Shown here piece by piece: positions 9,908 to 20,604 of a DNA stretch of 64,000 bases. A program made the translations under genes and the position numbers. Each line of letters starts with the position of its first letter. Position 1 is the first letter of the stretch. The notes beneath the pieces were generated by a model. That model searched no databases. It was not told the origin of the DNA and was given only the letters and a program-made list of their open reading frames with translations. This stretch comes from Flavobacterium jumunjinense (GTDB lineage Bacteria; Bacteroidota; Bacteroidia; Flavobacteriales; Flavobacteriaceae): positions 248,001 through 312,000 of the forward strand of contig NZ_CP091285.1 of assembly GCF_021650975.2 (NCBI RefSeq), written 5' to 3'.

Positions 9908-10276
9908 TTAAAGCACCTCTGGTGCTAATGATACAATTTTCATGAATTGTTTTTCACGAAGTTCTCTGGCAACCGGACCAAAAACACGAGTCCCTCTCAT
10001 TTCTCCTGCAGCGTTCAACAACACACATGCGTTATCGTCAAAACGAATATAAGATCCATCAGCTCTTCTCACTTCTTTTTTAGTACGTACAACAACTGCA
10101 GTTGAAACAGCACCTTTTTTAACGTTTCCGTTTGGTGTTGCATCTTTAATAGAAACTACAATTTTATCTCCTACAGAGGCATAACGACGTTTCGTTCCTC
10201 CTAAAACACGGATAGTCAAAACTTCTTTTGCTCCTGTGTTATCTGCTACTTTTAATCTTGATTCTTGTTGTACCAT
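9908..10276 (-). CDS. rplN: 50S ribosomal protein L14
   Basis: L14 (uL14) is at the subunit interface and interacts with L19. The sequence has [36 protein letters not shown] and [20 protein letters not shown]. The 122-residue length is the family standard, and it is 2 bases from rpsQ. Confidence 0.99.
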
Positions 10277-10278
10277 AA

Positions 10279-10536
10279 TTATTTCGCTCTTTCAATGATT
10301 TCAACTAATCTCCAACATTTAGATTTACTTAAAGGTCTTGTTTCCATGATCTTTACTGTATCTCCAATATTACAGTCATTTGTTTCGTCGTGCGCAACAT
10401 ATTTCTTTGTTTTTAACACGAACTTACCGTATAAAGGGTGCTTTACTCTTCTTGTTTCAGAAACAACAATAGATTTCTCCATTTTATTGCTAGTAACAAC
10501 ACCAACTCTCTCTTTTCTTAAATTTCTTTTTTCCAT
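10279..10536 (-). CDS. rpsQ: 30S ribosomal protein S17
   Basis: S17 (uS17) is an OB-fold 16S rRNA binder. It shows [27 protein letters not shown] and the motif [18 protein letters not shown]. The length of 85 residues is normal. It follows rpmC after 17 bases. Confidence 0.99.
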   Translation of the reverse strand: MEKRNLRKERVGVVTSNKMEKSIVVSETRRVKHPLYGKFVLKTKKYVAHDETNDCNIGDTVKIMETRPLSKSKCWRLVEIIERAK

Positions 10537-10553
10537 CTTTCAGCAGAATACAA

Positions 10554-10745
10554 TTATTGTAACTCTCTTTTAGTTATCTCTGTTGCAACTCTAGCAACAG
10601 CTCTTCTAATAGTTTTTATTTGAAGAGGATTTTCAATTGGAGAAATAGTATGAGCTGTTTTTAATTCAGCATACGTTCTCTTTAACTCACTAAGTTTCTC
10701 TTGTAACTCAGCTGCAGATAGATTTTTTATTTCTGATTGTTTCAT
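10554..10745 (-). CDS. rpmC: 50S ribosomal protein L29
   Basis: L29 (uL29) lies by the polypeptide exit. This 63-residue two-helix protein has KNLSAAELQEKLSELKRTYA and the C-terminal IKTIRRAVARVATEITKREL. It sits between rplP and rpsQ as expected. Confidence 0.98.
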   Translation of the reverse strand: MKQSEIKNLSAAELQEKLSELKRTYAELKTAHTISPIENPLQIKTIRRAVARVATEITKRELQ

Positions 10746-10757
10746 AATATATTTTGA

Positions 10758-11177
10758 TTATGCTTCGAAATCTCTAGCAACAACAAACTTAGTTTTAACT
10801 GGAAGTTTTTGTGCTGCAAGACGCAAAGCTTCTTTAGCAACAGATAGAGGAACTCCTCCAACTTCAAACATGATTCTTCCAGGTTTCACAACTGCAGCCC
10901 AATACTCAACTGCACCTTTACCTTTACCCATACGTACTTCTAATGGTTTCTTAGTGATAGGCTTATCTGGAAATATCTTAATCCATAATTGACCCTCCCT
11001 TTTCATGAAACGAGTAGCAGCAATACGAGCTGCTTCTATCTGACGAGAAGTAATAAAAGTTGAATCCAAAGATTTAATTCCGAACATTCCATTAGAAAGT
11101 TCATGACCTCTTTGAGAAACCCCTTTCATTCTACCTTTCTGTACCTTACGGTATTTTGTTCTTTTAGGCTGTAACAT
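10758..11177 (-). CDS. rplP: 50S ribosomal protein L16
   Basis: L16 (uL16) contacts the A-site tRNA elbow and completes the peptidyl transferase centre. It starts [19 protein letters not shown] and has [36 protein letters not shown] and [20 protein letters not shown]. The length of 139 residues is normal. Confidence 0.99.
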   Translation of the reverse strand: MLQPKRTKYRKVQKGRMKGVSQRGHELSNGMFGIKSLDSTFITSRQIEAARIAATRFMKREGQLWIKIFPDKPITKKPLEVRMGKGKGAVEYWAAVVKPGRIMFEVGGVPLSVAKEALRLAAQKLPVKTKFVVARDFEA

Positions 11178-11196
11178 TTTTCTTTAATTTAAAAAA

Positions 11197-11919
11197 TTAC
11201 TTTCTTTTGCTTCTGTTTGGCTTACCTTTTCCAGACGATCCTGAAGATTTGGATTTTTGTTTATCCATACCAACTAACGGAGAAAGATCTCTTTTCCCGT
11301 AAACTTCACCTTTCATTATCCATACTTTGATTCCCATTCTACCATAAGTAGTATGAGCTTCAGCTAATGCATAATCAATATCAGCTCTGAAAGTTGATAA
11401 AGGAATTCTTCCATCTTTAAAACCTTCTGAACGTGCCATTTCAGCACCATTCAAACGACCAGAAATTAAAACTTTAATTCCCTCAGCATTCATTCTCATT
11501 GCAGCAGCTATAGCCATTTTAATTGCTCTTCTATATGAAATTCTACTTTCAATTTGACGAGCTATACTATTAGCAACTAAATAAGCATCCAACTCAGGTC
11601 TTTTAATTTCAAAGATATTGATTTGAATTTCTTTATCAGTAATTTTCTTAAGTTCTTCTTTCAACTTGTCTACCTCTTGACCACCTTTCCCGATAATAAT
11701 ACCAGGTCTTGCAGTAGTGATAGTAACGGTTACAAGTTTTAAAGTTCTTTCGATAATTACTTTTGATACACTAGCTTTTGATAAACGCGCATGGATATAT
11801 TTTCTGATTTTAAAATCTTCAGCGATTTTATCACCATAATCATTTCCTCCATACCAGTTTGAGTCCCATCCTCTGATGATACCAAGTCTATTTCCAATTG
11901 GATTTGTCTTTTGTCCCAT
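11197..11919 (-). CDS. rpsC: 30S ribosomal protein S3
   Basis: S3 (uS3) forms part of the mRNA entry channel. It starts [20 protein letters not shown], has a KH domain with [20 protein letters not shown], and a C-terminal domain with [21 protein letters not shown] basic, serine-rich tail of about 25 residues follows. The length of 240 residues is normal for this phylum. Confidence 0.99.
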   Translation of the reverse strand: MGQKTNPIGNRLGIIRGWDSNWYGGNDYGDKIAEDFKIRKYIHARLSKASVSKVIIERTLKLVTVTITTARPGIIIGKGGQEVDKLKEELKKITDKEIQINIFEIKRPELDAYLVANSIARQIESRISYRRAIKMAIAAAMRMNAEGIKVLISGRLNGAEMARSEGFKDGRIPLSTFRADIDYALAEAHTTYGRMGIKVWIMKGEVYGKRDLSPLVGMDKQKSKSSGSSGKGKPNRSKRK

Positions 11920-11927
11920 ACTGTTTA

Positions 11928-12338
11928 TTAATTACTTTGTGTGTTATTATTTGATCCTAACACGATAGTCACGTGATTAGAACGCTTTCTTATTCTATGT
12001 GCACGACCTTGAGGAGCTGGACGAAGTCTTTTCAACATCGCACCACCATCAACTCTAATCTCTTTTACAAATAAGCCTGCTTCTTCTAAGTTAGCTTCTG
12101 TATTTTTCTGTTGATAATTATTTATCGCAGATAACAAAAGTTTCTCTAATTTTCTTGAAGCTTCTTTACTATTAAATCTTAATATATTAAGAGCTAATTC
12201 TACTTTCTGACCTCTTACTAAATCTGCTACAATGCGCATTTTTCTAGGTGAAGTAGGGCAGTTATTTAATTTAGCAAATGCAACTTGTGCCTTAGCTTCT
12301 TTAATCTGCTCTGCTCTTTCTCTTTTACGAACTCCCAT
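11928..12338 (-). CDS. rplV: 50S ribosomal protein L22
   Basis: L22 (uL22) lines the exit tunnel. It shows [33 protein letters not shown] and the tunnel beta-hairpin region [21 protein letters not shown] 15-20 residue N-terminal extension makes it 136 residues, slightly longer than in E. coli. Confidence 0.99.
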   Translation of the reverse strand: MGVRKRERAEQIKEAKAQVAFAKLNNCPTSPRKMRIVADLVRGQKVELALNILRFNSKEASRKLEKLLLSAINNYQQKNTEANLEEAGLFVKEIRVDGGAMLKRLRPAPQGRAHRIRKRSNHVTIVLGSNNNTQSN

Positions 12339-12347
12339 AGCTTCTTA

Positions 12348-12626
12348 TTATTTTTTTCCTTTATTTTTTGCACCAGCATGACCTCTAAAAGATCTAGTTG
12401 GAGAAAATTCTCCTAATTTATGACCTACCATGTTTTCAGTAACGTAAACAGGTACAAATTGACGACCATTATGTACAGCAATAGTTTGCCCAACAAAATC
12501 TGGAGTAATCATTGAAGCTCTTGACCAAGTTTTGATAACAGCTTTAGTATCTTTCTCAATATTTTCTTGAACTTTTTTCTCTAATTTATAGTGAACATAA
12601 GGTCCTTTTTTTAATGAACGTGCCAT
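12348..12626 (-). CDS. rpsS: 30S ribosomal protein S19
   Basis: S19 (uS19) is in the 30S head, next to S13. It shows [59 protein letters not shown] and [15 protein letters not shown]. The length of 92 residues is normal. Confidence 0.99.
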   Translation of the reverse strand: MARSLKKGPYVHYKLEKKVQENIEKDTKAVIKTWSRASMITPDFVGQTIAVHNGRQFVPVYVTENMVGHKLGEFSPTRSFRGHAGAKNKGKK

Positions 12627-12636
12627 GTCTATCTAA

Positions 12637-13461
12637 TTATTTCTTTCTACGTTCTACAATATACTTATTACTCGGGTTAACCTTAGAACGAGTTCTATAA
12701 CCTTTAGCTGGCAATCCTTTTCTTGAACGTGGATGACCTCCTGAAGAACGTCCTTCACCACCACCCATTGGATGATCAACTGGATTCATTGCTACTGGTC
12801 TTGTTCTCGGTCTTCTACCTAACCATCTAGATCTACCAGCTTTACCTGATACTACTAATTGATGATCTGAATTTGACACTGCACCTATTGTTGCAGAACA
12901 AGTCAACAAAATCAATCTTGTTTCACCAGACGGCATTTTAATAGTCGCATATTTACCGTCTCTTGCCATTAATTGAGCAAAAGTTCCAGCAGAACGAGCG
13001 ATAACTGCTCCTTGACCTGGTCTTAATTCGATACAAGAAATAACTGTACCTAGAGGAATTTTACTTAAAGGTAATGCATTTCCAATTTCTGGAGAAGCAT
13101 CTGGACCTGAAACTACAGTTTGCCCAACTTGTAAACCGTTTTGCGCAATAACATAAGTTTTAGCACCATCAGCATAAGCTAATAACGAAATAAAAGCTGA
13201 ACGATTTGGATCGTACTCAATTGTTTTAACCAAAGCAGGAACACCTTCTTTAGTTCTTTTAAAATCGATAATACGATATTTTTGTTTGTGACCACCACCG
13301 ATATAACGCATGGTCATCTTTCCTTGACTATTTCTACCTCCAGAGTTTTTTTTCGGTGCGATCAAAGAACGCTCCGGCTTATCAGTTGTAATAGTGTCAA
13401 AGCTATTAACAACTCTAAAACGCTGACCTGGGGTAATAGGTTTTAATTTTCTAACTGACAT
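12637..13461 (-). CDS. rplB: 50S ribosomal protein L2
   Basis: L2 (uL2) supports subunit joining and the peptidyl transferase centre. It has the N-terminal OB domain and KW-rich region, [20 protein letters not shown] and the highly conserved [20 protein letters not shown]. That last segment contains the conserved histidine of the family. The length of 274 residues is normal. Confidence 0.99.
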   Translation of the reverse strand: MSVRKLKPITPGQRFRVVNSFDTITTDKPERSLIAPKKNSGGRNSQGKMTMRYIGGGHKQKYRIIDFKRTKEGVPALVKTIEYDPNRSAFISLLAYADGAKTYVIAQNGLQVGQTVVSGPDASPEIGNALPLSKIPLGTVISCIELRPGQGAVIARSAGTFAQLMARDGKYATIKMPSGETRLILLTCSATIGAVSNSDHQLVVSGKAGRSRWLGRRPRTRPVAMNPVDHPMGGGEGRSSGGHPRSRKGLPAKGYRTRSKVNPSNKYIVERRKK

Positions 13462-13465
13462 TTTA

Positions 13466-13756
13466 TTAGATATTATTATAGAAATCTATAGTTTCTCCTT
13501 CTTGAACTTGAACAATTGCTTTTTTATATGCATTTGTTTTCCCACTGATTAAACCACTTTTGGTGTACTTAACACTTCTATCCGCTCTATAGTTCATAGT
13601 ATTAACACTAACAACACTCACACCATAAACAGCTTCCACTGCATTTTTGATTTGAATTTTATTTGCGTTTTTTTCTACTACAAAACCAAAACGGTTAAAA
13701 ACCTCACCATCTTTAGTTATTTTTTCAGTTATAATAGGCTTAATAATGATACTCAT
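13466..13756 (-). CDS. rplW: 50S ribosomal protein L23
   Basis: L23 (uL23) sits at the tunnel exit and docks trigger factor and SRP. It shows [16 protein letters not shown], then [20 protein letters not shown]. The length of 96 residues is normal. It is 4 bases before rplB and 8 bases after rplD. Confidence 0.98.
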   Translation of the reverse strand: MSIIIKPIITEKITKDGEVFNRFGFVVEKNANKIQIKNAVEAVYGVSVVSVNTMNYRADRSVKYTKSGLISGKTNAYKKAIVQVQEGETIDFYNNI

Positions 13757-13764
13757 AACCTTAA

Positions 13765-14394
13765 TTATTTACTTAAATTTTCTTCAATACCAGCTAAAGC
13801 GCCTTCTAAAACAACTAAGCTACTTGCGTTTAAAACCGCGTAAGTACTTATCTCTGAAGAAGTTACAACCTTAGCAGCTTTTAAATTACGTGACGACAAA
13901 TATACATTTTTATTCGCATCTCCCAACACAAACAAAGATTTTTTATTATCTAAACCTAAAGCTTTCAATACATTAATGAAATTTTTAGTGTTTGGAGCTT
14001 CGAATGTAAAGTCTTCTAAGACGATTAAACTAGACTCTTTTACCTTTAACGATAAAGCAGATTTTCTAGCTAATCTTTTCAAGTTTTTATTCAATTTAAA
14101 TGAATAACTTCTTGGTCTTGGACCGAAAACTGTTCCTCCACCTTTAAACAATGGGTTCTTTGCACTACCTGCACGAGCAGTACCAGTTCCTTTTTGTTTT
14201 TTAATCTTACGCGTACTACCAGCTACTTCAGCTCTTTCCTTAGCTTTATGAGTACCTTGTCTTTGATTTGCTAAATACTGCTTAACATCAAGATATACTG
14301 CGTGATTATTTGGCTCAATTGCGAATACTGAATCAGAAAGTTGCACTTTTCTTCCAGTATCTTTTCCGTTGAAATCTAATACTTTTACTTCCAT
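13765..14394 (-). CDS. rplD: 50S ribosomal protein L4
   Basis: L4 (uL4) reaches into the exit tunnel and is the S10-operon repressor in E. coli. It shows KVLDFNGKDTGRKVQL, the tunnel loop KKQKGTGTARAGSAKNPLFK and GGTVFGPRPRSYSFKLNKN. The length of 209 residues is normal. Its start overlaps the rplC stop by one base, so the two are translationally coupled. Confidence 0.99.
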   Translation of the reverse strand: MEVKVLDFNGKDTGRKVQLSDSVFAIEPNNHAVYLDVKQYLANQRQGTHKAKERAEVAGSTRKIKKQKGTGTARAGSAKNPLFKGGGTVFGPRPRSYSFKLNKNLKRLARKSALSLKVKESSLIVLEDFTFEAPNTKNFINVLKALGLDNKKSLFVLGDANKNVYLSSRNLKAAKVVTSSEISTYAVLNASSLVVLEGALAGIEENLSK

Positions 14395-15011
14395 TACTTC
14401 TGAATGATTACATAAGAGTTTTTATGTCCTGGAATACACCCTTTAACTACTAAAAGATTTTTATCAGCAACAACTTTTAAAACTTTAAGGTTTTGAACTG
14501 TAACATTCTCTCCACCCATTCTTCCTGCCATACGCATTCCTTTGAATACTCTAGAAGGATAAGACGATGCTCCAACAGAACCTGGCGCTCTTAAACGATT
14601 ATGTTGACCATGAGTCGCTTGTCCAACACCACCAAATCCGTGACGTTTAACAACTCCTTGAAAACCTTTACCTTTAGACACACCTTGCACATCTACAAAT
14701 TCTCCTTCAATAAATAAATCTACTGTAAGAACTTCACCTAATTTGTGTTCTTCTTCAAAATACTTGAACTCAATAACTTTCCTTTTAGCTACACTACCCG
14801 CTTTTTTGAAGTGACCTTCTTCAGCTTTAATAGTATGCTTTTCAGTTTTGTCATCGAAACCAAGCTGAAGAGCACTATACCCGTCAACCTCATCGGTTCT
14901 GACTTGGGTAACAACGCATGGACCAGCTTCGATTACAGTACAAGGAATATTTTTCCCGTTCTCATCAAAGATGCTAGTCATGCCAATTTTTCTTCCGATT
15001 AACCCAGACAT
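14394..15011 (-). CDS. rplC: 50S ribosomal protein L3
   Basis: L3 (uL3) starts 50S assembly and stabilises the peptidyl transferase centre. It shows [20 protein letters not shown] and the conserved loop region [14 protein letters not shown] then [18 protein letters not shown]. The length of 205 residues is normal. It is the first gene of the S10-spc-alpha transcript; a strong two-box promoter lies 77-108 bases upstream. Confidence 0.99.
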   Translation of the reverse strand: MSGLIGRKIGMTSIFDENGKNIPCTVIEAGPCVVTQVRTDEVDGYSALQLGFDDKTEKHTIKAEEGHFKKAGSVAKRKVIEFKYFEEEHKLGEVLTVDLFIEGEFVDVQGVSKGKGFQGVVKRHGFGGVGQATHGQHNRLRAPGSVGASSYPSRVFKGMRMAGRMGGENVTVQNLKVLKVVADKNLLVVKGCIPGHKNSYVIIQK

Positions 15012-15087
15012 ATAAAAACTAATTAATTAATTAAACTCTTTTTTATTAAAAATGCATACATAGACACACTTCCTCGTTTTGAGGGTG

Positions 15088-15119
15088 CAAATATATAATT
15101 ATTTTTTCAATATCACAAA
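15088..15119 (-). promoter_or_regulatory. Two-box promoter of the rplC-rplQ cluster
   Basis: On the minus strand, TTTG (15119-15116) is followed after 20 bases by TATATTTG (15095-15088), a full match to the Bacteroidota -33/-7 consensus. The transcript would begin near 15081 and leave a leader of about 70 bases. A small hairpin (CCTC 15072-15075 with GAGG 15081-15084) falls at its very start. The rpsJ terminator lies just upstream, so rplC is transcribed independently of the str operon. Confidence 0.8.
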
Positions 15120-15180
15120 AATAATTAATTACGTGATTTTCAATAAGAAAAACACATAACAATTAACTAATGTAATATTA

Positions 15181-15216
15181 TAAAAAAACCGTTGTAGTAA
15201 ACTACTAACGGCTTTT
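15181..15216 (-). terminator. Terminator of the str operon after rpsJ
   Basis: CCGTTGTAGT (15189-15198) pairs with ACTAC-T-AACGG (15201-15211), ten base pairs with one bulged base. On the minus strand the hairpin is followed by a run of seven T (15188-15182). It begins about 32 bases after the rpsJ stop, which splits the ribosomal block into two transcripts. Confidence 0.85.
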
Positions 15217-15247
15217 ATTATTTTATACTGCTAAGCAGTACAAGTAA

Positions 15248-15553
15248 CTAAACTTTAATCTCTACTTCAACACCACTAGGCAATTCTAACTTCATCAAAG
15301 CATCAATTGTTTTAGATGATGAACTATAGATATCTAACAATCTCTTGTAAGAACTTAGTTCGAATTGCTCTCTTGATTTTTTATTTACGTGCGGAGAACG
15401 CAATACAGTAAAAATCTTTTTGTTTGTTGGCAAAGGAATTGGACCTGTTACCACAGCACCTGTACTTTTTACAGTCTTAACGATTTTTTCAGCAGATTTA
15501 TCTACCAAATTATGATCGTATGATTTAAGTTTTATTCTAATTTTTTGACTCAT
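15248..15553 (-). CDS. rpsJ: 30S ribosomal protein S10
   Basis: S10 (uS10) is in the 30S head and, in some bacteria, joins antitermination complexes with NusB. The sequence has [20 protein letters not shown] and [20 protein letters not shown] followed by [11 protein letters not shown]. The length of 101 residues is normal. It is 10 bases after fusA in the place where tuf lies in enterobacteria. Confidence 0.99.
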   Translation of the reverse strand: MSQKIRIKLKSYDHNLVDKSAEKIVKTVKSTGAVVTGPIPLPTNKKIFTVLRSPHVNKKSREQFELSSYKRLLDIYSSSSKTIDALMKLELPSGVEVEIKV

Positions 15554-15563
15554 TTTCTTAAGA

Positions 15564-17720
15564 TTAAGCGTTACCTTTAGCTTTTTTAATTACTTCTTCC
15601 GAAATATTAGATGGTGTTTCCGCATAGTGAGAAAACTCCATTGTTGAAGTTGCTCTACCCGAAGATAAAGTTCTCAAAGTAGTTACATATCCAAACATTT
15701 CAGATAAAGGCACATCTGCTTTAATAGTTTTTGCACCTGATCTATCACCCATATCATTAACTTGTCCTCTACGACGATTCAAATCACCAACGATATCACC
15801 CATATTTTCTTCTGGTGTAATAACCTCAATTTTCATGATTGGCTCAAGAACTACAGCTCCAGCTGCTTTAGCAACTTCTTTATACCCTAGCTTAGCTGCT
15901 AACTCAAAAGAAAGAGCATCAGAATCCACTGGATGGAAAGATCCGTCTGTTAAAGTTACCTTCAAACTATCCACAGCATAACCTGCCAACGGACCAGCTT
16001 TCATAGCTTCACGGAAACCTTTTTCAACAGATGGTATATATTCTTTAGGAACATTACCACCTTTTACTGCATTAACAAACTGTAATCCAACAGCTGGCTT
16101 ACCATCCACATCTTCAGCAGGCTCTAATGTAAATACGATATCACCGAATTTACCACGACCTCCAGATTGCTTCTTATAAACCTCTCTATGTGTAGCAGAT
16201 TTCGTAAACGCTTCTTTATACTCAACTTGAGGTTCACCTTGATTCACTTCAACTTTAAACTCACGTCTCATTCTATCCACAAGAATATCCAAGTGTAACT
16301 CACCCATTCCTGAAATAATAGTTTGACCCGAAGCCTCATCAGTTCTAACCGTAAACGTAGGATCTTCTTCAGCTAGTTTAGCCAAAGCCATACCCATTTT
16401 ATCAACATCAGCTTTAGTTTTAGGCTCAATTGCGATACCAATTACCGGATCAGGGAATTTCATTGACTCAAGAATAATTGGGTGTTTTTCATCACACATT
16501 GTATCCCCAGTCTTAATATCCTTAAATCCAACTGCCGCTCCAATATCTCCAGCTTCGATATAATCGATTGGATTCTGTTTATTTGCATGCATTTGGTAGA
16601 TACGAGAAATTCTTTCTTTATTTCCAGAACGCGTATTCAATATATACGAACCAGCATCTAAACGACCTGAATATGCACGGAAGAAAGCTAAACGACCAAC
16701 ATAAGGATCTGTAGCAATCTTAAATGCCAAAGCAGCGAATGGCTCTTTTGGATCAGGACGACGTAATATTTTCTTTTGATCTTCTTCTAACAAATCAACA
16801 TCATCAGGATGAATACCTTCAATACCCTCTTTATCCATTGGAGAAGGTAAATACTTACAAACAGCATCCAACATGAACTGAACTCCTTTATTTTTGAATG
16901 CAGAACCTGCAATCATAGGAATAATAGCCATATCAATAGTAGCTGCACGTAAAGCTGCATTTATTTCATCCTCAGTAATTGAATTCTCATCTTCCATGTA
17001 CTTATCTAAAAGATTCTCGTCATATGTAGCGATTTCTTCGATAAGAATTGAACGATATTCTTTTACTTCATCAACCATATCAGCTGGAATATCAACAATA
17101 TCAAAAGTAGCACCTTGCGTTTCATCATGCCATACAATAGCCTGATTCTTCACTAAATCAACTATACCTCTGAAATCATTTTCTTCACCAATTGGCAAAG
17201 TAATTGCAACTGCATTTGATTTCAACATATCTTTCACTTGCTGACAAACCATTAAAAAGTTTGAACCTTGACGATCCATCTTATTAACAAACCCCATTCT
17301 TGGAACCCTATATTGATCAGCTAGTCTCCAGTTAGTCTCTGATTGAGGCTCAACACCATCAACAGCACTAAACAAGAAAACCAAACCATCCAATACACGT
17401 AACGAACGATTTACCTCTACGGTAAAATCAACGTGACCTGGAGTGTCAATAATATTAAAGTGATAAGGAATTGATTCAGGTAAAATCGCCCCTTGTTTCG
17501 TTGGAAAATTCCACTCACAAGTTGTAGCAGCAGAAGTAATTGTAATACCTCTTTCTTGCTCTTGAGCCATCCAATCCATCGTCGCAGCACCATCATGTAC
17601 CTCACCGATTTTATGTGATTTCCCAGTATAAAAAAGAACACGCTCAGTTGTTGTTGTTTTACCAGCATCAATATGAGCAGCAATTCCAATATTTCTAGTA
17701 TATTTTAAATCTCTAGCCAT
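15564..17720 (-). CDS. fusA: Elongation factor G
   Basis: EF-G is the GTPase that drives translocation and, with RRF, ribosome recycling. The 718-residue protein has the P-loop [20 protein letters not shown], switch [14 protein letters not shown] and the SAF motif. EF-G domains II-V continue to the C-terminus, where domain V shows [20 protein letters not shown]. It lies between rpsG and rpsJ. The sequence does not tell whether a second EF-G paralogue exists elsewhere. Confidence 0.99.
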   Translation of the reverse strand: MARDLKYTRNIGIAAHIDAGKTTTTERVLFYTGKSHKIGEVHDGAATMDWMAQEQERGITITSAATTCEWNFPTKQGAILPESIPYHFNIIDTPGHVDFTVEVNRSLRVLDGLVFLFSAVDGVEPQSETNWRLADQYRVPRMGFVNKMDRQGSNFLMVCQQVKDMLKSNAVAITLPIGEENDFRGIVDLVKNQAIVWHDETQGATFDIVDIPADMVDEVKEYRSILIEEIATYDENLLDKYMEDENSITEDEINAALRAATIDMAIIPMIAGSAFKNKGVQFMLDAVCKYLPSPMDKEGIEGIHPDDVDLLEEDQKKILRRPDPKEPFAALAFKIATDPYVGRLAFFRAYSGRLDAGSYILNTRSGNKERISRIYQMHANKQNPIDYIEAGDIGAAVGFKDIKTGDTMCDEKHPIILESMKFPDPVIGIAIEPKTKADVDKMGMALAKLAEEDPTFTVRTDEASGQTIISGMGELHLDILVDRMRREFKVEVNQGEPQVEYKEAFTKSATHREVYKKQSGGRGKFGDIVFTLEPAEDVDGKPAVGLQFVNAVKGGNVPKEYIPSVEKGFREAMKAGPLAGYAVDSLKVTLTDGSFHPVDSDALSFELAAKLGYKEVAKAAGAVVLEPIMKIEVITPEENMGDIVGDLNRRRGQVNDMGDRSGAKTIKADVPLSEMFGYVTTLRTLSSGRATSTMEFSHYAETPSNISEEVIKKAKGNA

Positions 17721-17737
17721 TTCTTATTTTTTATGAA

Positions 17738-18214
17738 TTAAAATCTAAAGTGAGAGAATGCTTTATTAGCTTCTGCCATTTTATGAGTATCCATTCTTTT
17801 CTTAACAGCAGCACCTTCTTCTTTAGCAGCTGCTAAAACTTCAGAAGCTAACTTATTAGCCATCGATTTTTCATTTCTTCTTCTTGCATAAAGAATCATC
17901 CATTTCATAGAATATGAAATTTTTCTATCTGGACGAATTTGCATTGGAATTTGAAATGTAGCTCCACCCACTCTACGTGAACGTACTTCTACGTGAGGCA
18001 TAACATTTGTTAATGCATCTTTCCAAATTTCTAGTGCAGACTTCTCTGCATCTTGCTTTTTAGCTTCTACGATATCTAATGCATCATAAAAAACTTTAAA
18101 AGCTGTTGATTTTTTACCATCCCACATTAAGTTATTCACAAAACGTGTTACTAACTGATCGTTAAATTTTGGATCTGGTAAAAGTGGTCTTTTTTTGGCC
18201 GCTCTTTTTCTCAT
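17738..18214 (-). CDS. rpsG: 30S ribosomal protein S7
   Basis: S7 (uS7) starts assembly of the 30S head and lies at the E site. It shows [38 protein letters not shown] and [20 protein letters not shown]. The length of 158 residues is normal. It lies between rpsL and fusA in the standard str order. Confidence 0.99.
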   Translation of the reverse strand: MRKRAAKKRPLLPDPKFNDQLVTRFVNNLMWDGKKSTAFKVFYDALDIVEAKKQDAEKSALEIWKDALTNVMPHVEVRSRRVGGATFQIPMQIRPDRKISYSMKWMILYARRRNEKSMANKLASEVLAAAKEEGAAVKKRMDTHKMAEANKAFSHFRF

Positions 18215-18239
18215 GTCTTTTCTTTAAAAGATTTTTAAA

Positions 18240-18644
18240 TTACTTTTTCTTTCCTGCTGCTACTGCTTGTCCTGGTTTTGGACGTTTAGCACCATACTTG
18301 GATCTACGTTGTGTTCTTCCTGCTACTCCAGCAGTATCTAATGCTCCACGAACAATGTGATAACGCACACCCGGTAAATCTTTTACTCTTCCACCTCTAA
18401 CTAATACTATCGAGTGCTCTTGCAAATTGTGTCCTTCTCCAGGAATGTAAGCATTTACCTCATTACCATTTGTCAAACGTACACGGGCAACTTTACGCAT
18501 TGCCGAGTTTGGTTTTTTTGGTGTTGTGGTATAAACACGCGTACAAACCCCTCTTCTTTGAGGACAAGAATCTAAAGCAGCCGATTTACTCTTCTTAGTT
18601 ATTTTGGTTCTTCCAGTTCTTACTAATTGTTGAATTGTTGGCAT
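18240..18644 (-). CDS. rpsL: 30S ribosomal protein S12
   Basis: S12 (uS12) controls decoding accuracy at the A site. It shows [40 protein letters not shown] and the [17 protein letters not shown] end. The lysine of TTPKKPN is the position where streptomycin resistance usually arises, and the wild-type KKPN is present. It is the first gene of the str operon; 134 residues is within the normal range. Confidence 0.99.
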   Translation of the reverse strand: MPTIQQLVRTGRTKITKKSKSAALDSCPQRRGVCTRVYTTTPKKPNSAMRKVARVRLTNGNEVNAYIPGEGHNLQEHSIVLVRGGRVKDLPGVRYHIVRGALDTAGVAGRTQRRSKYGAKRPKPGQAVAAGKKK

Positions 18645-18698
18645 AATTGTTTATAATTATTACTAATAAATTTAACTCCCTAAAACCCTTAGGGCGTG

Positions 18699-18729
18699 CA
18701 AATGTAGTTATTATTTATTACAAAACAAA
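18699..18729 (-). promoter_or_regulatory. Two-box promoter of the str operon
   Basis: On the minus strand, TTTG (18729-18726) is followed after 19 bases by TACATTTG (18706-18699). The predicted start near 18692 falls inside a perfect 6-bp hairpin, CCCTAA (18678-18683) with TTAGGG (18689-18694). The same arrangement of -7 box next to a tiny G/C hairpin occurs at the rplC promoter. Confidence 0.8.
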
Positions 18730-18858
18730 TCTAATTTATTTATTTACAGCCTATTTTACCCATAAAAAAGAAAAAAAAACTAATAAAGAACCAAAAAACA
18801 ACATCTAATCCTTTTTTTAAATAAAATATATTTTATTTTTTTACGTTACTTTACAACC

Positions 18859-20508
18859 ATGAAAAGAATCTATATTTTATTCTCATTATTACTTTCACTA
18901 CTTTGCAACGGTCAAATTTTCTATTTACAAATAAAAGGCTCAACCAAATACGAAAGCAAAATTATCGACAGCATTAATTACAGCAAAGAACACAAAAACA
19001 TATCCTCACTACTAAAAACCATAAAATCATTTGACTCTACATTAACCAACCTAGGGTATCTCGAAAAAAGAACAACAAGACAAACAAAAACAAATGACTC
19101 TACGTTTCTATTCGAATATACATTAGGCAAAAAAACAAACTACTCCTATATATATATTAGCAAAAATAAAGAACTGATAAATCACACACAAGACACCCTT
19201 AAAATCAAATTCAACAAAACTGAAGATTGGGCAAAAAACATACTCAACACACTTGAACAAAAAGGATACCCACTTGCGAAATTAAAATTATCAAATCAAA
19301 AACACAATAAAGACATCCTTTATTCCGACTTAACAATCAACCTTAACAAAAAAAGATCGTTTGATGAAATAATCACGCTTGGCTATCTAAATTTCCCCAA
19401 AAACATCAAACAATCACTCATTAGAAAACTAAGAAAACAAAAACTCAACAAAAAAAATATTGAAATTCTCAACAACGAATTAAACGAATTAACTTTTGCA
19501 AATCAAATCAAATACCCAGAAATACTTTTCACCAAAGACAGCACAAAGATCTACACTTATTTAGAAAAAGCTAAACCAAATAAATTTGAAGGCTTTATTG
19601 GTTTTGCAAACGACAAAGAAAACAAACCAACACTTAACGGCTATCTTGACCTAAATTTACAAAACACTTTTAATTCCGCAGAAAAAATAAATTTATATTG
19701 GAAAAATGACGGAAACAAACAAACAACTTTTAATTTCTCAACCGAATTTCCATACATTTTCAAAACCTCAATAGGGATAAAATCAAGTTTAAGAATATTC
19801 AAACAAGACAGCATTTTTCAAAACACTCAATCAGAGCTGCAAATAGGCTATTATTTCAATGTAAATAAAAAAACATTATTCGGACTACAGAACACAACCT
19901 CAACCAACACACAAAGCACTTCAAACAACTCAATTGAAAGCTACAAAAGCAAGTTCTACACACTATCCTACGAATACACCAAACCAAACAAAAACTCATT
20001 CTTAATAAAAAACAACACAGAAATTAGAATTAAAACCGGATTAGGAGAACGAATGAACAAACAAAAAACTACTAAACAATTTTTTTGCGAATTCAATCTA
20101 GAACAAAACATAACATTAAACACTAAAAGCAAGCTTTTTTTAAAAACACAAACCTTTTACCTAAACAGCAATAATTACATAAGCAATGAGCTATATCGAT
20201 TTGGTGGGATTAATTCTATTAGAGGATTTAGAGAAAACTCTCTTCAAGCAAATATTTTAACCTCAATAATAACAGAATACAGACATATCCTAAACCAATC
20301 TTTATACATCCATAGCATTATCGATTATGGCTATTTCGAAGACAGCACTATAAAAACAAAAAACAATCTCTTCAGTTTCGGATGTGGCTTAGCTTTACTT
20401 ACAAATAATGGAGTATTCAATTTAGTGTACGCAAATGGATCTACAAAGAACCAAACAATAAAACTTAGCAACTCTATTATACATATAAGTTTTAAAACAA
20501 ACTTTTAA
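18859..20508 (+). CDS. Omp85/BamA-family outer membrane protein
   Basis: A 549-residue secreted protein with an N-terminal signal peptide (hydrophobic core ILFSLLLSLLCN, ending near GQ). The first half, about residues 30-220, is Lys/Asn-rich and may contain POTRA-like repeats such as the segment around LNTLEQKGYPLAKLKL. The second half is a beta-barrel rich in alternating aromatic strands and carries the Omp85 signature FGGINSIRGFRENSLQ near residue 450, matching the RGF lid-lock motif. Full-length BamA is longer, so it is more likely a specialised TamA- or TPS-like family member than the essential BamA. It diverges from rpsL and is followed by susC. The substrate is unknown. Confidence 0.75.
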   Translation: MKRIYILFSLLLSLLCNGQIFYLQIKGSTKYESKIIDSINYSKEHKNISSLLKTIKSFDSTLTNLGYLEKRTTRQTKTNDSTFLFEYTLGKKTNYSYIYISKNKELINHTQDTLKIKFNKTEDWAKNILNTLEQKGYPLAKLKLSNQKHNKDILYSDLTINLNKKRSFDEIITLGYLNFPKNIKQSLIRKLRKQKLNKKNIEILNNELNELTFANQIKYPEILFTKDSTKIYTYLEKAKPNKFEGFIGFANDKENKPTLNGYLDLNLQNTFNSAEKINLYWKNDGNKQTTFNFSTEFPYIFKTSIGIKSSLRIFKQDSIFQNTQSELQIGYYFNVNKKTLFGLQNTTSTNTQSTSNNSIESYKSKFYTLSYEYTKPNKNSFLIKNNTEIRIKTGLGERMNKQKTTKQFFCEFNLEQNITLNTKSKLFLKTQTFYLNSNNYISNELYRFGGINSIRGFRENSLQANILTSIITEYRHILNQSLYIHSIIDYGYFEDSTIKTKNNLFSFGCGLALLTNNGVFNLVYANGSTKNQTIKLSNSIIHISFKTNF

Positions 20509-20604
20509 GAATAATTATGTTAAATGTTAAAAAAATATTAAATATTATTAGGATAACTATATTTTTTTTTCCAATTTTGGCTTAACTAATTCAAATTAAT
20601 AAAT

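Noticed and set aside
18859..20508. Essential BamA
   Set aside because: The protein is too short and lacks five clear POTRA domains, so a specialised Omp85 member is more likely.
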